64,000 nt of DNA from contig NZ_LFIO01001480.1 of assembly GCF_001187535.1 (NCBI RefSeq), positions 1 through 64,000 on the forward strand, written 5' to 3'. The position numbers were made by a program, and so were the translations under genes. Under the pieces are notes generated by a model, which had not been told where the DNA came from, searched no databases, and saw only the letters and a program-made list of their open reading frames with translations. Positions 42,501-51,835 of the stretch are shown here, one piece after another; the stretch's first letter is position 1, and every line of letters starts with the position of its first letter. Source of the DNA: Rhizobium ecuadorense. Its GTDB lineage: Bacteria; Pseudomonadota; Alphaproteobacteria; Rhizobiales; Rhizobiaceae.

Positions 42501-43775
42501 CTAGATCTTATAAATCCGCTTCCGCGTCCCCTCGAGCCGCGTCAGGATGGCCTTGCGCCGGTCGGGCTTGGCCATGAACTCCTGGAAGCCGACGAGGCCG
42601 GCCTGGGCCATGTCCGGATCGCTGTCGCGGTCGTAATATTGCGACGTGCCCTGCACCGTTTTCATCGTCTCCACGGCGACGTTGACGAGGTCGTCCTTGC
42701 TCGGCGGCAGGTCGTTGCGCGGCGGCACGTTGCCGCCGGGCTCCAGATAGGCGGCCAGGTTTTCCGGCCTGTAGAAATAGGCGAGGAAGTCGCGCGCGCC
42801 TTGCTTATTCTTGGCCTTGGCGGGAATGTGGATCGAATTGACCGAGAACTCTTCGAAATGGCCGACCTTGGGATCCAGCACCGGGAAGGTCGCATAGGCG
42901 AGCTGCGGCAGATCCTCGGCGGTGAAGGCCGAGCGCAGGAAGGCGCCGAGGTTCATCATGCCGGCCTTCTTCTGCGCCAGAAGGGCCGCAGCCTCCTGCC
43001 AGCCGAAGGAGGTGTGGTTCGGGGTGAAGAAGCCCTTCGATATCATCGCTTCCCACTGGTCGAAAACCGCCGTCAGCGACGGATCGAGATAGCTCATCTC
43101 GCCGTTCATCAGCGCCATATGCTTGTCGAGCCCGTTGATGCGCAGGTTCATCTGGTCGAACCAGCCGGCCGCCGGCCACAATTCCTTGGTGCCGATCGCA
43201 ATCGGGGTCAGACCTGCGGCCTTGCACTTGTCGCCATAGGCCATGAACTCCTCGACCGTCTTCGGCACCGTCAGACCATGCTCTGCGAAGACGTCCTTGC
43301 GATAGAACATGCCCCAGAGCGTGCCGCCTGTCGGAAGGCCATACTGCTTGCCGTCTTCGGTGACGGCGCCGGCCGTCGCACCCAGCACGTCCTTGTATTT
43401 TTCCTTCTCGAACAGATCGGAGATATCGTCGAACAGGCCGCGCTTGACGAAGGCGCGCATGCGGTTGCCCGAAAACCAGGAGCAGACATCCGGGGCGCCG
43501 GCGACCAGATAATTGCGGATTGCCGTCTTGTGGGCCTCATGATCCATATTGTTGATGACGACGTTGACCCCGGCTTCCTTGCTGAAGCCGGCAGCGATTG
43601 CCTTCAGCGCGTCAAGCGCTGCCGCATTGTTTTCGGCCGAGATCATCGTGACTTCCTGCGCCTGCGCGATCGCCGGGATCGGGAAGCTGCCGGTCACGGC
43701 CGCGGCGGAGACCAGGCCCGCGCCCTTCAGAAAGCGCCTGCGGGTGGTCGACGGAAATTGCTTCAAAAATGCCAT
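42501..43775 (-). CDS. Sugar-binding protein of ABC transporter, Tat-exported
   Basis: This 424-residue type 1 solute-binding protein begins with a twin-arginine signal (TTRRRFLKGAGLVSAAAVTG...AIAQAQ), so it is probably exported folded by the Tat system. GGGAGG before the ATG at 43775 fixes the start. It resembles oligosaccharide-binding proteins of the MalE/UgpB class. Together with the GH42 gene downstream this suggests binding of a beta-galactoside or galacto-oligosaccharide, which remains inference. It is divergent from the ROK regulator. Confidence 0.92.
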   Translation of the reverse strand: MAFLKQFPSTTRRRFLKGAGLVSAAAVTGSFPIPAIAQAQEVTMISAENNAAALDALKAIAAGFSKEAGVNVVINNMDHEAHKTAIRNYLVAGAPDVCSWFSGNRMRAFVKRGLFDDISDLFEKEKYKDVLGATAGAVTEDGKQYGLPTGGTLWGMFYRKDVFAEHGLTVPKTVEEFMAYGDKCKAAGLTPIAIGTKELWPAAGWFDQMNLRINGLDKHMALMNGEMSYLDPSLTAVFDQWEAMISKGFFTPNHTSFGWQEAAALLAQKKAGMMNLGAFLRSAFTAEDLPQLAYATFPVLDPKVGHFEEFSVNSIHIPAKAKNKQGARDFLAYFYRPENLAAYLEPGGNVPPRNDLPPSKDDLVNVAVETMKTVQGTSQYYDRDSDPDMAQAGLVGFQEFMAKPDRRKAILTRLEGTRKRIYKI

Positions 43776-43941
43776 TGAATTCCTCCCAGTTGATCGATCG
43801 ACATCGCCCGACCGCCGCCTCCCCATGAAACGTCCGACCCGGCTTCAACACTGCGATCCACCCGCGATTTCAGCGATAATCCCGCTTGGCTGAGTTGATC
43901 GGCGGCCGAACTTATGCATAGATTATTCCAGCCCGCAATAA

Positions 43942-43958
43942 TTAATTTACAAAATTAA
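43942..43958. promoter_or_regulatory. ROK operator candidate
   Basis: TTAATTT-ACA-AAATTAA is a perfect 7-bp inverted repeat 10 bases upstream of the ROK start codon, in the AT-rich gap facing the sugar operon. It fits NagC/XylR-like ROK recognition of A/T-rich palindromes. Confidence 0.55.
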
Positions 43959-43968
43959 GGAATGCATC

Positions 43969-45180
43969 GTGAAGCTCAAAGGCGACCAGACCACGGCGAG
44001 AGCCATGAACCGACGCCTCATTCTCAACCTTCTCCGGCGCGAAGGGCCGCGGAGCCGTGCCGATATCGCCACGGTGATCGGTCTCAGCCCGGCCGCCGTC
44101 ACCTTCGTCGTGGCCGACCTCTTGGAAGAAGGCATCGTCATCGAAGGCCAGGCCGTGCCCGGCCCCGCCGGCCGCCGGCCGATCCCGGTCGAGATCAATT
44201 ACCAGCATGCGCTCGCCGTCGGGTTCAAGCTGATGGTGGATTCGGTGGAATGCGTGGCGACCGACCTTGCCACCAACCCGGTCGCCGCCATGCGGGTCGG
44301 CCTCACCGGCCACGATCCGAACGATGTCGCCGATCTCCTGGCCGGCACCGTGCCCGAGCTGGTGAAGCTCGCCGGCCGACCGGATGCCAGGCTCGCCGGC
44401 ATCGGCATCTCCATGCCCGGCGTCATCAACCACGAGCAGACCGCCTGCGTGCGCAGCCACCGCTTCCAATGGGACAACGTGCCGCTGGCCTCGCTGCTGG
44501 CTGCCCGCGTCCACGTGCCGGTCTGGCTGGAGGACGACACCAATGCCTATGCGATCGCCCAGCAGCTCTTCGGCCTCGGCCGCCAGCACCGCAACATGGC
44601 GGTGCTCGCCGTCGGCGTCGGCATCAGCTGCGCCCTCGTCATCGACGGCAAGCTCTATCGCGGCGCCAATGGCGCTGCCGGCAAATTCGGCCACACGCTG
44701 TTCGAGGAAGGCGGCCGGCTCTGCGAATGCGGCAAACGCGGCTGCCTGATGGCCTATCACTCCGAACTGTCGATGCTGCGCCGCTGGCGCGAGGCGACCG
44801 GCCGCGATGAACTGGGATTGCCGGAACTCGGCGAAGCCCTCGCCTCAGGCGACGCGACCGCCACCGCCCTCGTCGCCGCTTCCGGCCGCGGCATCGGCAC
44901 CGCACTCGCCAACCTCGTCAACATCACCGACCCCGAAGTCATCGTCGCCGGCGGCGAAGCCGTCTCCCTCGGCGACCATTTCCTGACGCCGCTGCGCCAG
45001 GCGCTCGCCGCCCGCACCTTCCGCACCGCTCCGCCGCTTTTGCCCGACTGGGAGGACAATTCCTGGGCCCGGGGTGCTGCCGCGCTCGTCACCCAGAAGA
45101 TCTTCGACTTCGAATCCTCGGGCGGAGTGACGGATATTGCGACGCTGGGGAGTGTCCGAGGCTCGACGTCGGCGGCTTGA
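43969..45180 (+). CDS. ROK-family transcriptional regulator
   Basis: This 403-residue protein has an N-terminal winged helix (NRRLILNLLRREGPRSRADIATVIGLSPAAVTFVVADLLEEGIV) followed by a sugar-kinase-like ROK domain with the zinc motif LCECGKRGCLMAY and EDDTNAYA. It starts with GTG, with AAGGA upstream. It should repress the divergent ABC/GH42 operon and release DNA on binding the inducing sugar or its phosphate. Confidence 0.92.
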   Translation: MKLKGDQTTARAMNRRLILNLLRREGPRSRADIATVIGLSPAAVTFVVADLLEEGIVIEGQAVPGPAGRRPIPVEINYQHALAVGFKLMVDSVECVATDLATNPVAAMRVGLTGHDPNDVADLLAGTVPELVKLAGRPDARLAGIGISMPGVINHEQTACVRSHRFQWDNVPLASLLAARVHVPVWLEDDTNAYAIAQQLFGLGRQHRNMAVLAVGVGISCALVIDGKLYRGANGAAGKFGHTLFEEGGRLCECGKRGCLMAYHSELSMLRRWREATGRDELGLPELGEALASGDATATALVAASGRGIGTALANLVNITDPEVIVAGGEAVSLGDHFLTPLRQALAARTFRTAPPLLPDWEDNSWARGAAALVTQKIFDFESSGGVTDIATLGSVRGSTSAA

Positions 45181-45359
45181 ACGTGAAGCGCGTCGGTGGG
45201 ATTGCCGTTGCCGGTCAAGTCGTGCCTGCAAGCCCCCGTGTTCTGGATACACTCGCTTACAAAAATGCAGGTTTCCAGACACATCCCAGGTTCAATCATC
45301 GACTGAAATACCGGTGCGGCCAACGAGCCGGCAATGGTCAATTCAGGAAGGATGACAAA

Positions 45360-45746
45360 ATGAAAATGATCCAGGCTATGGCACTCGCCTTCGCTCTCGG
45401 CACCGCGGCGACAGCGCACGCAGAACAACCACTCCAGCGCACCGATCTCGTCAGGAACGATATCGACGTGCCCGGCCACGAGGCCGTTCAGGTGCGCGTC
45501 GATTTCGCCCCTGGCGTTCTCGCACCCAATCATTCACACCCCGGCGAAGAGATCGCCTTCGTGCTTCAGGGAACACTGGAATACCGGCTCGAAGGCAGGG
45601 AGCCGGTGACGCTCAAGGCCGGCCAATCCCTGTTCATTCCCTCCGGCGTAGTGCACTCGGCCAAGAACGTCGGCAACGGCAAGGCTTCGGAGCTGGCGAC
45701 CTATATCGTGCGCAAGGGCGAGGCGCTGGTCGTGCCCGCCAAGTGA
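45360..45746 (+). CDS. Exported cupin-domain protein
   Basis: This 128-residue protein has a signal peptide (MKMIQAMALAFALGTAATAHA) and a single cupin barrel with metal-binding motif 1 NHSHPGEEIAFVLQGTLEYR and motif 2 PSGVVHSAKNVG. AAGGA precedes the ATG. Such small exported cupins often bind a metal and may act as simple dioxygenases or sensors; no substrate can be read off. The 180 bases upstream contain TCTGGA and TCCAGA inverted arms about 20 bases apart. Confidence 0.85.
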   Translation: MKMIQAMALAFALGTAATAHAEQPLQRTDLVRNDIDVPGHEAVQVRVDFAPGVLAPNHSHPGEEIAFVLQGTLEYRLEGREPVTLKAGQSLFIPSGVVHSAKNVGNGKASELATYIVRKGEALVVPAK

Positions 45747-45829
45747 GGTTATGTCAGGATTGGGGCGGGCCGCGGGAAGCGTTCGCCGTGTGGATTTCCA
45801 GCCCGCCCGCCCTTCGTTTCGGTTTAAGC

Positions 45830-46279
45830 CTATTGCTGCGGTTGAGCCGGCGGCGGCGTGCCGATCTTTTCCAGCACCTTCTTGGCGAGAGCCGGGTCGC
45901 TCTGCGCGGCCGTCAGGATCGAGGAATATTCCTCGACGGAGATGCCGTTCGAGGCTTCGACGGTATCGACCATCTGCTTCTTGGCTTCTTCCTGCAGCTT
46001 TTGCTTGCCAGCCTCGTCCTTCGTCGCGCCGATTTTGGCCGAATATTCCTGCCTGACCTTGTCGACCTGCAGATAGGCAACGGCAAAAGCCTCGAGTTTC
46101 TGATCGCTGACGGCTGCGGGTGCCGCCGTGCCGCCGCTCTGGCCCTGCATCGGCGCCTGACCTTGTGCAGCTGGCTGCTGCTGCGCCTGGGCCATCTCCG
46201 CAGCCGATGCCGGGCTGAAAGCCAGCAGGCTGAAGACAGCAGCGGTCATCATTGCCAGGGATGTGTCACGAGTGATCAT
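45830..46279 (-). CDS. Exported DUF4168 protein
   Basis: This 149-residue protein has a signal peptide (ending at about SPASA), a Gln/Pro/Ala-rich linker, and a helical DUF4168 domain (KLEAFAVAYLQVDKVRQEYSAKI ... NGISVEEYSSILTAAQSDPAL). AAGGA precedes the ATG. The function of DUF4168 is unknown; proteins of this family are periplasmic and widespread in rhizobia. It is convergent with the cupin gene, 83 bases apart. Confidence 0.85.
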   Translation of the reverse strand: MITRDTSLAMMTAAVFSLLAFSPASAAEMAQAQQQPAAQGQAPMQGQSGGTAAPAAVSDQKLEAFAVAYLQVDKVRQEYSAKIGATKDEAGKQKLQEEAKKQMVDTVEASNGISVEEYSSILTAAQSDPALAKKVLEKIGTPPPAQPQQ

Positions 46280-46580
46280 ATTCGTTCCTTTTCACGTGCA
46301 TGATTGATCGGCAGCAAAACCGCCTCGGTCGATCGCTCAGCCGCTCAAGGGCCGGCGAGGTCGCGACCATGGAGCCCTTAAGAGGGCACGGTGCGGCGGT
46401 AACGGGGCGATTTGCTGACGATTGAGCGGCGGCTTTGTGACGTAGGACTGGCCCGGCAGCGCCGATGCCGACGGCGCCCACCTCGCCTAAGGGTGGAATT
46501 ATCGCCGCAGCGAGAGGCGAAGTTGTGCGAACCGTGCGGCGATCGTATGGTCCCATACTACGCCAAACGGAGGAGCCGAA

Positions 46581-46916
46581 ATGCCCATCGCCGCTTTACC
46601 TGAACCGCCCTATTACATGGTCAGTTTTTCCTCTCAACGAACCAAGGTCGACGATGGCTACGGCGAGATGGGGTATGCGATGACGGAACTTGCAAAACTG
46701 CAGCCCGGATATCTCGGCTTCGAAAGCGCGCGCGGCGCAGACGGTTTCGGCATACTCATCTCCTATTGGAAGGATGAGGACAGCATTCGAGCCTGGAAAT
46801 CAGTCGTCGACCATATCGAGGCGCAAAATCGTGGCCGGTCGGATTGGTACAGCCGCTACGAAATTCGCGTTGGGCTCGTCGAGCGAGCCTATGGCTTCAA
46901 CATTCAAGAGGCGTGA
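46581..46916 (+). CDS. ABM-fold (antibiotic biosynthesis monooxygenase-like) protein
   Basis: This 111-residue ferredoxin-like alpha/beta-barrel protein shows the pattern MTELAKLQPGYLGFESARG ... ISYWKDEDSIRAWKSVVDHIEAQ. These small dimers are heme-degrading or quinol monooxygenase-like, or unassigned. CGGAGGAG precedes the ATG. The upstream gap (46280-46580) holds GC-rich inverted segments but no other gene I can support. Confidence 0.85.
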   Translation: MPIAALPEPPYYMVSFSSQRTKVDDGYGEMGYAMTELAKLQPGYLGFESARGADGFGILISYWKDEDSIRAWKSVVDHIEAQNRGRSDWYSRYEIRVGLVERAYGFNIQEA

Positions 46917-46970
46917 GCAGGCTCGGTTAAGAAACTCTGCGACGGCCCCGTCCGTCAGGGGATTCTTTCC

Positions 46971-47834
46971 TTACCGCGCAAACCTCTTTGCACCGGCGAC
47001 ACACAGAATAACGGCAACCGTCACAGCCAGCATGCTCCATGTCACGGACTCATGCAGCAGGGTGGCAGCGAGCGCCAGGCCGAAGAACGGCTGAAGCAGC
47101 TGCAGCTGGCCGACGGCGGCGATGCCGCCCTGCGACAGGCCGCGATACCAGAAGATGAAGCCGATCAGCATGGAGAACAGCGAGACATAGGCAAGGCCGA
47201 TCAGCGCCGGCGTTTCGATGCCGGAAAATGTCGCCGGCCGATGGAAAAACCCGACCGCGACCGTCAGCGGCAGCGACAGAACCAGCGCCCAGGAAATCAC
47301 CTGCCAGCCGCCGAGCGTGCGCGAAAGCCGGCCGCCCTCGGCATAACCGAGGCCGCAGACGACGATCGCCGCCAGCATCAGCAGGTCACCGACCGGTGAC
47401 GCCGTCAGGCCCTGCATCAATGCGAACCCCGCCACCAGCGCACTGCCGAGAACGGAGAAGAGCCAGAAGGCCGGCTTCGGCCGCTCGCCGCCGCGGATCA
47501 CCCCGAAGATCGCCGTCGAGAGCGGCAGCAGGCCGATGAAGACGATGGAATGGGCCGAGGTGACGTGCTGCAGCGCCAACGCCGTCAGTAGCGGGAAACC
47601 GACCACGACGCCGAGGGCAACGACGGCAAGCGAGAGGATATCGCGCCGGCTCGGCCGCTTCTCTCTGAAAACGATCAGCAGCCCAAGCGCTAGAATGCCG
47701 GCAATCGCCGCGCGCGCAACGGTCAAGAAGACGGGATCGAACTGCATCACCGCCACGCGGGTGGCCGGCAGCGAGCCGCTGAAGATCACCACCCCCATAA
47801 AACCATTGATCCATCCCGATGCCATGCGGTCCAT
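46971..47834 (-). CDS. EamA/DMT-family transporter
   Basis: This roughly 287-residue protein has ten hydrophobic segments in two EamA halves. It is an exporter type of the drug/metabolite transporter superfamily. The ATG at 47834 follows an AAGG; a GTG four codons earlier (47846) is possible. It is divergent from a GntR/aminotransferase (MocR) regulator across a gap containing a perfect palindrome. This pairing commonly regulates amino-acid or amine exporters. Confidence 0.88.
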   Translation of the reverse strand: MDRMASGWINGFMGVVIFSGSLPATRVAVMQFDPVFLTVARAAIAGILALGLLIVFREKRPSRRDILSLAVVALGVVVGFPLLTALALQHVTSAHSIVFIGLLPLSTAIFGVIRGGERPKPAFWLFSVLGSALVAGFALMQGLTASPVGDLLMLAAIVVCGLGYAEGGRLSRTLGGWQVISWALVLSLPLTVAVGFFHRPATFSGIETPALIGLAYVSLFSMLIGFIFWYRGLSQGGIAAVGQLQLLQPFFGLALAATLLHESVTWSMLAVTVAVILCVAGAKRFAR

Positions 47835-47908
47835 GATGCCTTGCACTCCATTATTGCCGTCCCTTTATCGGCCGACACGGATGGTCAGGACAGTGACAGT
47901 CTGATACG

Positions 47909-47920
47909 GTTTTGCAAAAC
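47909..47920. promoter_or_regulatory. Operator candidate between EamA and MocR genes
   Basis: GTTTTGCAAAAC is a perfect 12-bp palindrome, 5 bases before the MocR start codon and about 75 bases before the EamA start. Confidence 0.5.
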
Positions 47921-47924
47921 TGTT

Positions 47925-49337
47925 ATGGTGCAGAAAGCAATACGGATGAACGAAGCACGCACACGCGTGGAGACGGTCGTCGCGACGATCCGGCAGCGCA
48001 TCGCCGGTCGCAGCTTGACGCCCGGCGCAAAGCTGCCCTCCGTGCGGGGGCTGGCGGCGACATTGAAGCTGTCGACCTCGACCGTGGTCGACGCTTATGA
48101 GCGCCTGGTCGCCGAAGGCGCGATCCTGGCAAGACCCGGCTCGGGATTCTACGTCGCCAACCAGGCCGCTCCCTTTGCCCTTGCCGAGACCGGACCGAAA
48201 CTCGACCGCGCCGTCGATCCCTTCTGGATATCGCGGCAATCGCTGGAGGCCGGCGAGCGTGACCTGAAGCCCGGCTGCGGCTGGCTGCCGCCCTCCTGGC
48301 TGCCTGCGGAAGGCATGCGCCGCGGGCTGAGGACGCTTGCCCGCGCCGATGGGCCGGCGCTTGCCGACTACGGTTCGCCGCTCGGCCTGCCGCCGCTGCG
48401 CCAGCTGATTTCGCGGCGCATGGGCGAACGGGGGATCGAAGCCTCCCCAGACCAGATCATGCTGGCCGATTCCGGCACCCAGGCTATCGATCTGCTCTGC
48501 CGTTTCCTGCTGGAGCCCGGCGACACGGTGCTGGTCGACGACCCCTGCTATTTCAATTTTCACGCGCTCTTGCGCGCCCACCGGGCAAAGATCGTCGGCG
48601 TACCCTACACGCCGTCCGGCCCCGATATCGAGCTGTTTGCCCAAGTCGTCGCCGAACATCGGCCGCGGCTCTATATCACCAATTCCGCCATCCACAATCC
48701 GACGGGCGCAACGCTGTCCCCGGTGACCGCCCACCGGCTTCTGAAGCTTGCCGATCAGCACGATCTGACCATCATCGAGGACGACATCTTCGCCGATTTC
48801 GAATATGCGCCGGCGCCGCGCCTCGCCGCCTTCGATGGGCTCGAGCGGGTCATCCACATCGGCAGCTTCTCGAAAACCCTGTCGGCCTCGGCCCGCTGCG
48901 GTTTCGTCGCCGCCAAACCGGAATGGATCGAGGGCCTGAGCGATCTCAAGATCGCCACCTCCTTCGGCGGCGGCCGGTTGACGGCCGAACTGGTGCTGCA
49001 CGTCTTGAGCGACGGCAGCTACCGCAAACACATGGAGATACTGAGACAGCGGCTCGCCCGGGCGATGGGCGAGGTCTCGGCTAGGCTGAAGGGCTTAGGG
49101 ATCGTGCCCTGGCTGGAACCCCAGGCTGGCATGTTCCTCTGGTGCTTGCTGCCCGACGGCATCGATGCGGCTGATGTGGCGCGGGGCGCGCTGGAAAGGA
49201 AGATCGTGCTGGCCCCCGGCAACGCCTTCAGCCTGTCGCAAACGGCAACGAATTTCATGCGGTTCAATGTGTCGCAGACGCTGGATGCGCGGGTGTTCGA
49301 GGTGCTGGGGGATGTGTTGGGGAGGCAAGAGACATAG
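47925..49337 (+). CDS. MocR-type GntR/aminotransferase regulator
   Basis: This 470-residue protein has an N-terminal GntR winged helix (VATIRQRIAGRSLTPGAKLPSVRGLAATLKLSTSTVVDAYERLVAEG) fused to a type I aminotransferase-like domain with the pyridoxal-phosphate lysine in GSFSKTLSAS and substrate-side IHNPTGATLS. MocR proteins sense PLP or an amino compound and regulate a neighbouring gene, here probably the divergent EamA exporter. The ATG at 47925 is preferred because it begins just before the winged helix; a start further up would include the palindrome. Confidence 0.9.
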   Translation: MVQKAIRMNEARTRVETVVATIRQRIAGRSLTPGAKLPSVRGLAATLKLSTSTVVDAYERLVAEGAILARPGSGFYVANQAAPFALAETGPKLDRAVDPFWISRQSLEAGERDLKPGCGWLPPSWLPAEGMRRGLRTLARADGPALADYGSPLGLPPLRQLISRRMGERGIEASPDQIMLADSGTQAIDLLCRFLLEPGDTVLVDDPCYFNFHALLRAHRAKIVGVPYTPSGPDIELFAQVVAEHRPRLYITNSAIHNPTGATLSPVTAHRLLKLADQHDLTIIEDDIFADFEYAPAPRLAAFDGLERVIHIGSFSKTLSASARCGFVAAKPEWIEGLSDLKIATSFGGGRLTAELVLHVLSDGSYRKHMEILRQRLARAMGEVSARLKGLGIVPWLEPQAGMFLWCLLPDGIDAADVARGALERKIVLAPGNAFSLSQTATNFMRFNVSQTLDARVFEVLGDVLGRQET

Positions 49338-49375
49338 GAGCCCGGGCCAACTGCTGCCGGCGTTATTGACGGTGC

Positions 49376-49480
49376 GGCATCCTCCAACCTCCCTCATCCT
49401 GAGGCTCTCTTGAAGGCCGCAATCTCCCGAGATGCCCCATAGGATCTCTCGGGGGAGGCTCTGTTGAGCGCTGGCACTCG
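49376..49480. repeat. Family A repeat near 49.4 kb
   Basis: AACCTCCCTCATCCTGAGG, CTCCCGAGATGCCCCATAGG and ATCTCTCGGGGGAGGCTCTG. It lies between the convergent MocR and response-regulator genes. Confidence 0.6.
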
Positions 49481-49487
49481 CCGCACC

Positions 49488-49889
49488 TCAAAACGACCGA
49501 TTAACCGCCTTGTCGTTCTCCAGCCGCGTCACGCAGCCTTCGAGTTTGGCGAGCAGCAGGTCGAAGTCGAGCGGCTTGGTCAGGTAGTCCGCCGCCCCGG
49601 CGCGAAGGCCGGCGAGCGTGTTTTCCCGGTCGGTCAGCGCCGTCAGCAGGATGAAGGGGATGTTGGAGAGCTCAGGATGATTGATCTGAATTTCGGCCAG
49701 CAACTGGTGGCCGTCCATAACAGGCATCGAAATATCGCTGATGACGATGTCGGGCCATTTCGACAGGATCATCTCCAGCCCTTCGGCGCCGTTCGAAGCC
49801 TCGAGCGTCCTGTAGCCGGCTTCATTCAACTCTTCGACGAGGAGGTTCCGGATCTCGACTTCATCTTCTATGCACAGGACTGTAACCAT
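49488..49889 (-). CDS. Single-domain response regulator
   Basis: This 133-residue CheY-like receiver with no output domain has acidic residues ED near 8-9, phospho-acceptor Asp52 in DIVISDISMP, Thr84 region LLTALTD and Lys104 in YLTKP. AGGGA precedes the ATG at 49889, which is 10 bases after the stop of the kinase gene. It probably receives phosphate from that kinase and acts by protein-protein contact. Confidence 0.92.
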   Translation of the reverse strand: MVTVLCIEDEVEIRNLLVEELNEAGYRTLEASNGAEGLEMILSKWPDIVISDISMPVMDGHQLLAEIQINHPELSNIPFILLTALTDRENTLAGLRAGAADYLTKPLDFDLLLAKLEGCVTRLENDKAVNRSF

Positions 49890-49899
49890 AAGCTTTTCC

Positions 49900-51645
49900 C
49901 TAAGCTGCAATGTGTTGGTCTGCCAATAGAAACTCTATTGGCAGAAAAATGGTAAATGATGTGCCCTTGCCGAGTTCGCTCGTCACCTCGACGGTGCCGC
50001 CATGCAGTTCGACGACCTGCTTGACGACGTTGAGGCCGATCCCGGTTCCGGCAATGCCCGTGGCGCTGCGGGCGCGATAATAGGGCTGGAACAGTTTCGG
50101 CAGATCGTCCGCATCCATGCCGATGCCGCTGTCGGCGATCGAAATCTCCACCGTCTTTTCATCAACCCGGGCGCGAACATGGATATCAGGCGCATTGGGC
50201 GAATATTTGACGGCATTCGAAATCAGGTTGGTGAAGACCTGTTCCATCGCGCTGCGATCGAAGGTCAAACGCTCGGGTATGGGTTCGAGATCGAGATGGA
50301 ACATATGCGAGCGGCTGAGCTGGCGCTGTCTGTCGCAGCACATCACCAGCAAGGCTTTCAGATCACCTTCGCTCCGCTTCAGCGTAATCTGTCCGGTTTC
50401 GAGCCGGCCGCTGGCGAGGATGCTCTCCATCAGATCGACCATCCGCACCACCGCGCTGCGGATCACGCCGGCCTTTTCGTGAACATAATCGCCGCTGACA
50501 TTGGTGGTCGAGCGGCAGAGCCGCTGGGCGGCGGCGTCGATGATTGCGAGCGGCGTGCGAAACTCGTGCGATGCCATGGCGACGAACTGGCGCTGCAGCG
50601 CATTCACCTGGCGTTCGTGCGCCAGCAGCCGGTCGAGCTCCTCCCGCTGCCGTTCGATCTCGGCCGTGCGATCGGCCACCATCTCCTCAAGATGATTGCG
50701 GTGGTGGGTGAGCTCAGCCTGGCTGTCCAGCAGGATCAGCGAGGTGCGATGCAGACCGCGCCCGAGCCAGAAGACGACAGCGATCAGCAGCGCCAGGCAG
50801 CCAAGTCCCGCGGGCGCAATCTGTTGAAGCAGCATGAATCCGGGCAGGATCGGCGGCCATACGAGATAGCCGATCGTGCCGCCATCATGGGACAAGACCG
50901 GCACTTGGGCCCGCACGTCCTCACCTTTCGTCGGCGCAAAATGCAACCCTTCGAGCCGTGCATGATGGGCGATGCTTTCGGCGGCTTTTCCATCGATGAA
51001 CTTGACCGAGACGGCGATGAACTCCTGGCCCGCCTCGACCTGCATTCTGGCCGAGCTCGGCAGAATGGGACGCACGCTGGCGATCGCCGGCCTGTCGCCG
51101 ATCATGATCATGCGCACCGTCGCCAGTTGGCCAAGCGGTTTGGTGCCGGTCTTTTGAGGCTGATCGACAAGAACTGCGCGCATCTCTCCGGCGAGAGCGG
51201 TCATTTCCTGGCCGTCGTCGCTGCCAAGCCGCGGCGGCATGGCATCCGCCCCGTCGCGAAACGCAAACATCAGGCGATTGCTGTCGTCGAAGATATAGGT
51301 CCGGTCGTGCCCGAAATACCGGCTGGTCCACAGGCCGACATTGTCGAGCAGCCATTCATGGTTCCGCTGCTTGGCGTAGAGGAAGGCGTCGTCCCATTTG
51401 GCGACGCTTTCCTGTTCCCGGGGAAGCGCTGCGATCTGCTCTTCCAATCCTTGGGCGACAAAGTCTGCCTGCCGGCGCAGCGAGAGATCGTCGACCTTCA
51501 CCGCGGCGAGCCAGGCAAATCCGCACAGCAACACAGCCGCAGCACTGGTGAGCGTCATCAACACGAATGTAATGTGGGATGTTAGCCTGACCTTCAATAT
51601 CTGCAACCTTTTGACGGCGCCTACCGCCGAGAAATTGACACGCAA
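49900..51645 (-). CDS. CHASE4-like membrane histidine kinase
   Basis: This 581-residue sensor kinase has a membrane segment at about 25-50, a periplasmic CHASE4-type domain (about 50-270, including AKWDDAFLYAKQRNHEWLLDN), a second membrane segment (about 275-300), a coiled coil, a HisKA domain with ASHEFRTPL (His near 358), and an HATPase with N-box LISNAVKYSPN and G-boxes DSGIGM and GTGIGLNVV. The response regulator follows on the same strand. The ligand is unknown; no output gene is linked. Confidence 0.92.
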   Translation of the reverse strand: MRVNFSAVGAVKRLQILKVRLTSHITFVLMTLTSAAAVLLCGFAWLAAVKVDDLSLRRQADFVAQGLEEQIAALPREQESVAKWDDAFLYAKQRNHEWLLDNVGLWTSRYFGHDRTYIFDDSNRLMFAFRDGADAMPPRLGSDDGQEMTALAGEMRAVLVDQPQKTGTKPLGQLATVRMIMIGDRPAIASVRPILPSSARMQVEAGQEFIAVSVKFIDGKAAESIAHHARLEGLHFAPTKGEDVRAQVPVLSHDGGTIGYLVWPPILPGFMLLQQIAPAGLGCLALLIAVVFWLGRGLHRTSLILLDSQAELTHHRNHLEEMVADRTAEIERQREELDRLLAHERQVNALQRQFVAMASHEFRTPLAIIDAAAQRLCRSTTNVSGDYVHEKAGVIRSAVVRMVDLMESILASGRLETGQITLKRSEGDLKALLVMCCDRQRQLSRSHMFHLDLEPIPERLTFDRSAMEQVFTNLISNAVKYSPNAPDIHVRARVDEKTVEISIADSGIGMDADDLPKLFQPYYRARSATGIAGTGIGLNVVKQVVELHGGTVEVTSELGKGTSFTIFLPIEFLLADQHIAA

Positions 51646-51705
51646 AGGTTGACGGACTGTGAATTATGCGCGCCCCTGAGGTCTGCGGCATGTCTATGCC
51701 TCCAA

Positions 51706-51830
51706 GAGAGCCTCATCCTGAGGCGCCCCGCAGGGGCCTCGAAGGACGAGGCGGGTGCTCCGACATCCAACCAATGCAAGGAGTAGCTTTGCGGTGTGCT
51801 TCGAGGCTCCACCCTCAGCCCCAATAGCGC
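51706..51830. repeat. Family A repeat near 51.7 kb
   Basis: AAGAGAGCCTCATCCTGAGG, GGGGCCTCGAAGGACGAGGC and GTGTGCTTCGAGGCTCCACC, the same order as the long copy at 32.7 kb. It lies between the kinase start and the beta-propeller stop. Confidence 0.7.
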
Positions 51831-51835
51831 CGCTC

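Noticed and set aside
46284..46288. GTTCC as a possible EcfG -35 element for the DUF4168 gene
   Set aside because: It is the ribosome binding site (AAGGAAC on the minus strand), and a -10 element would fall inside the coding region.
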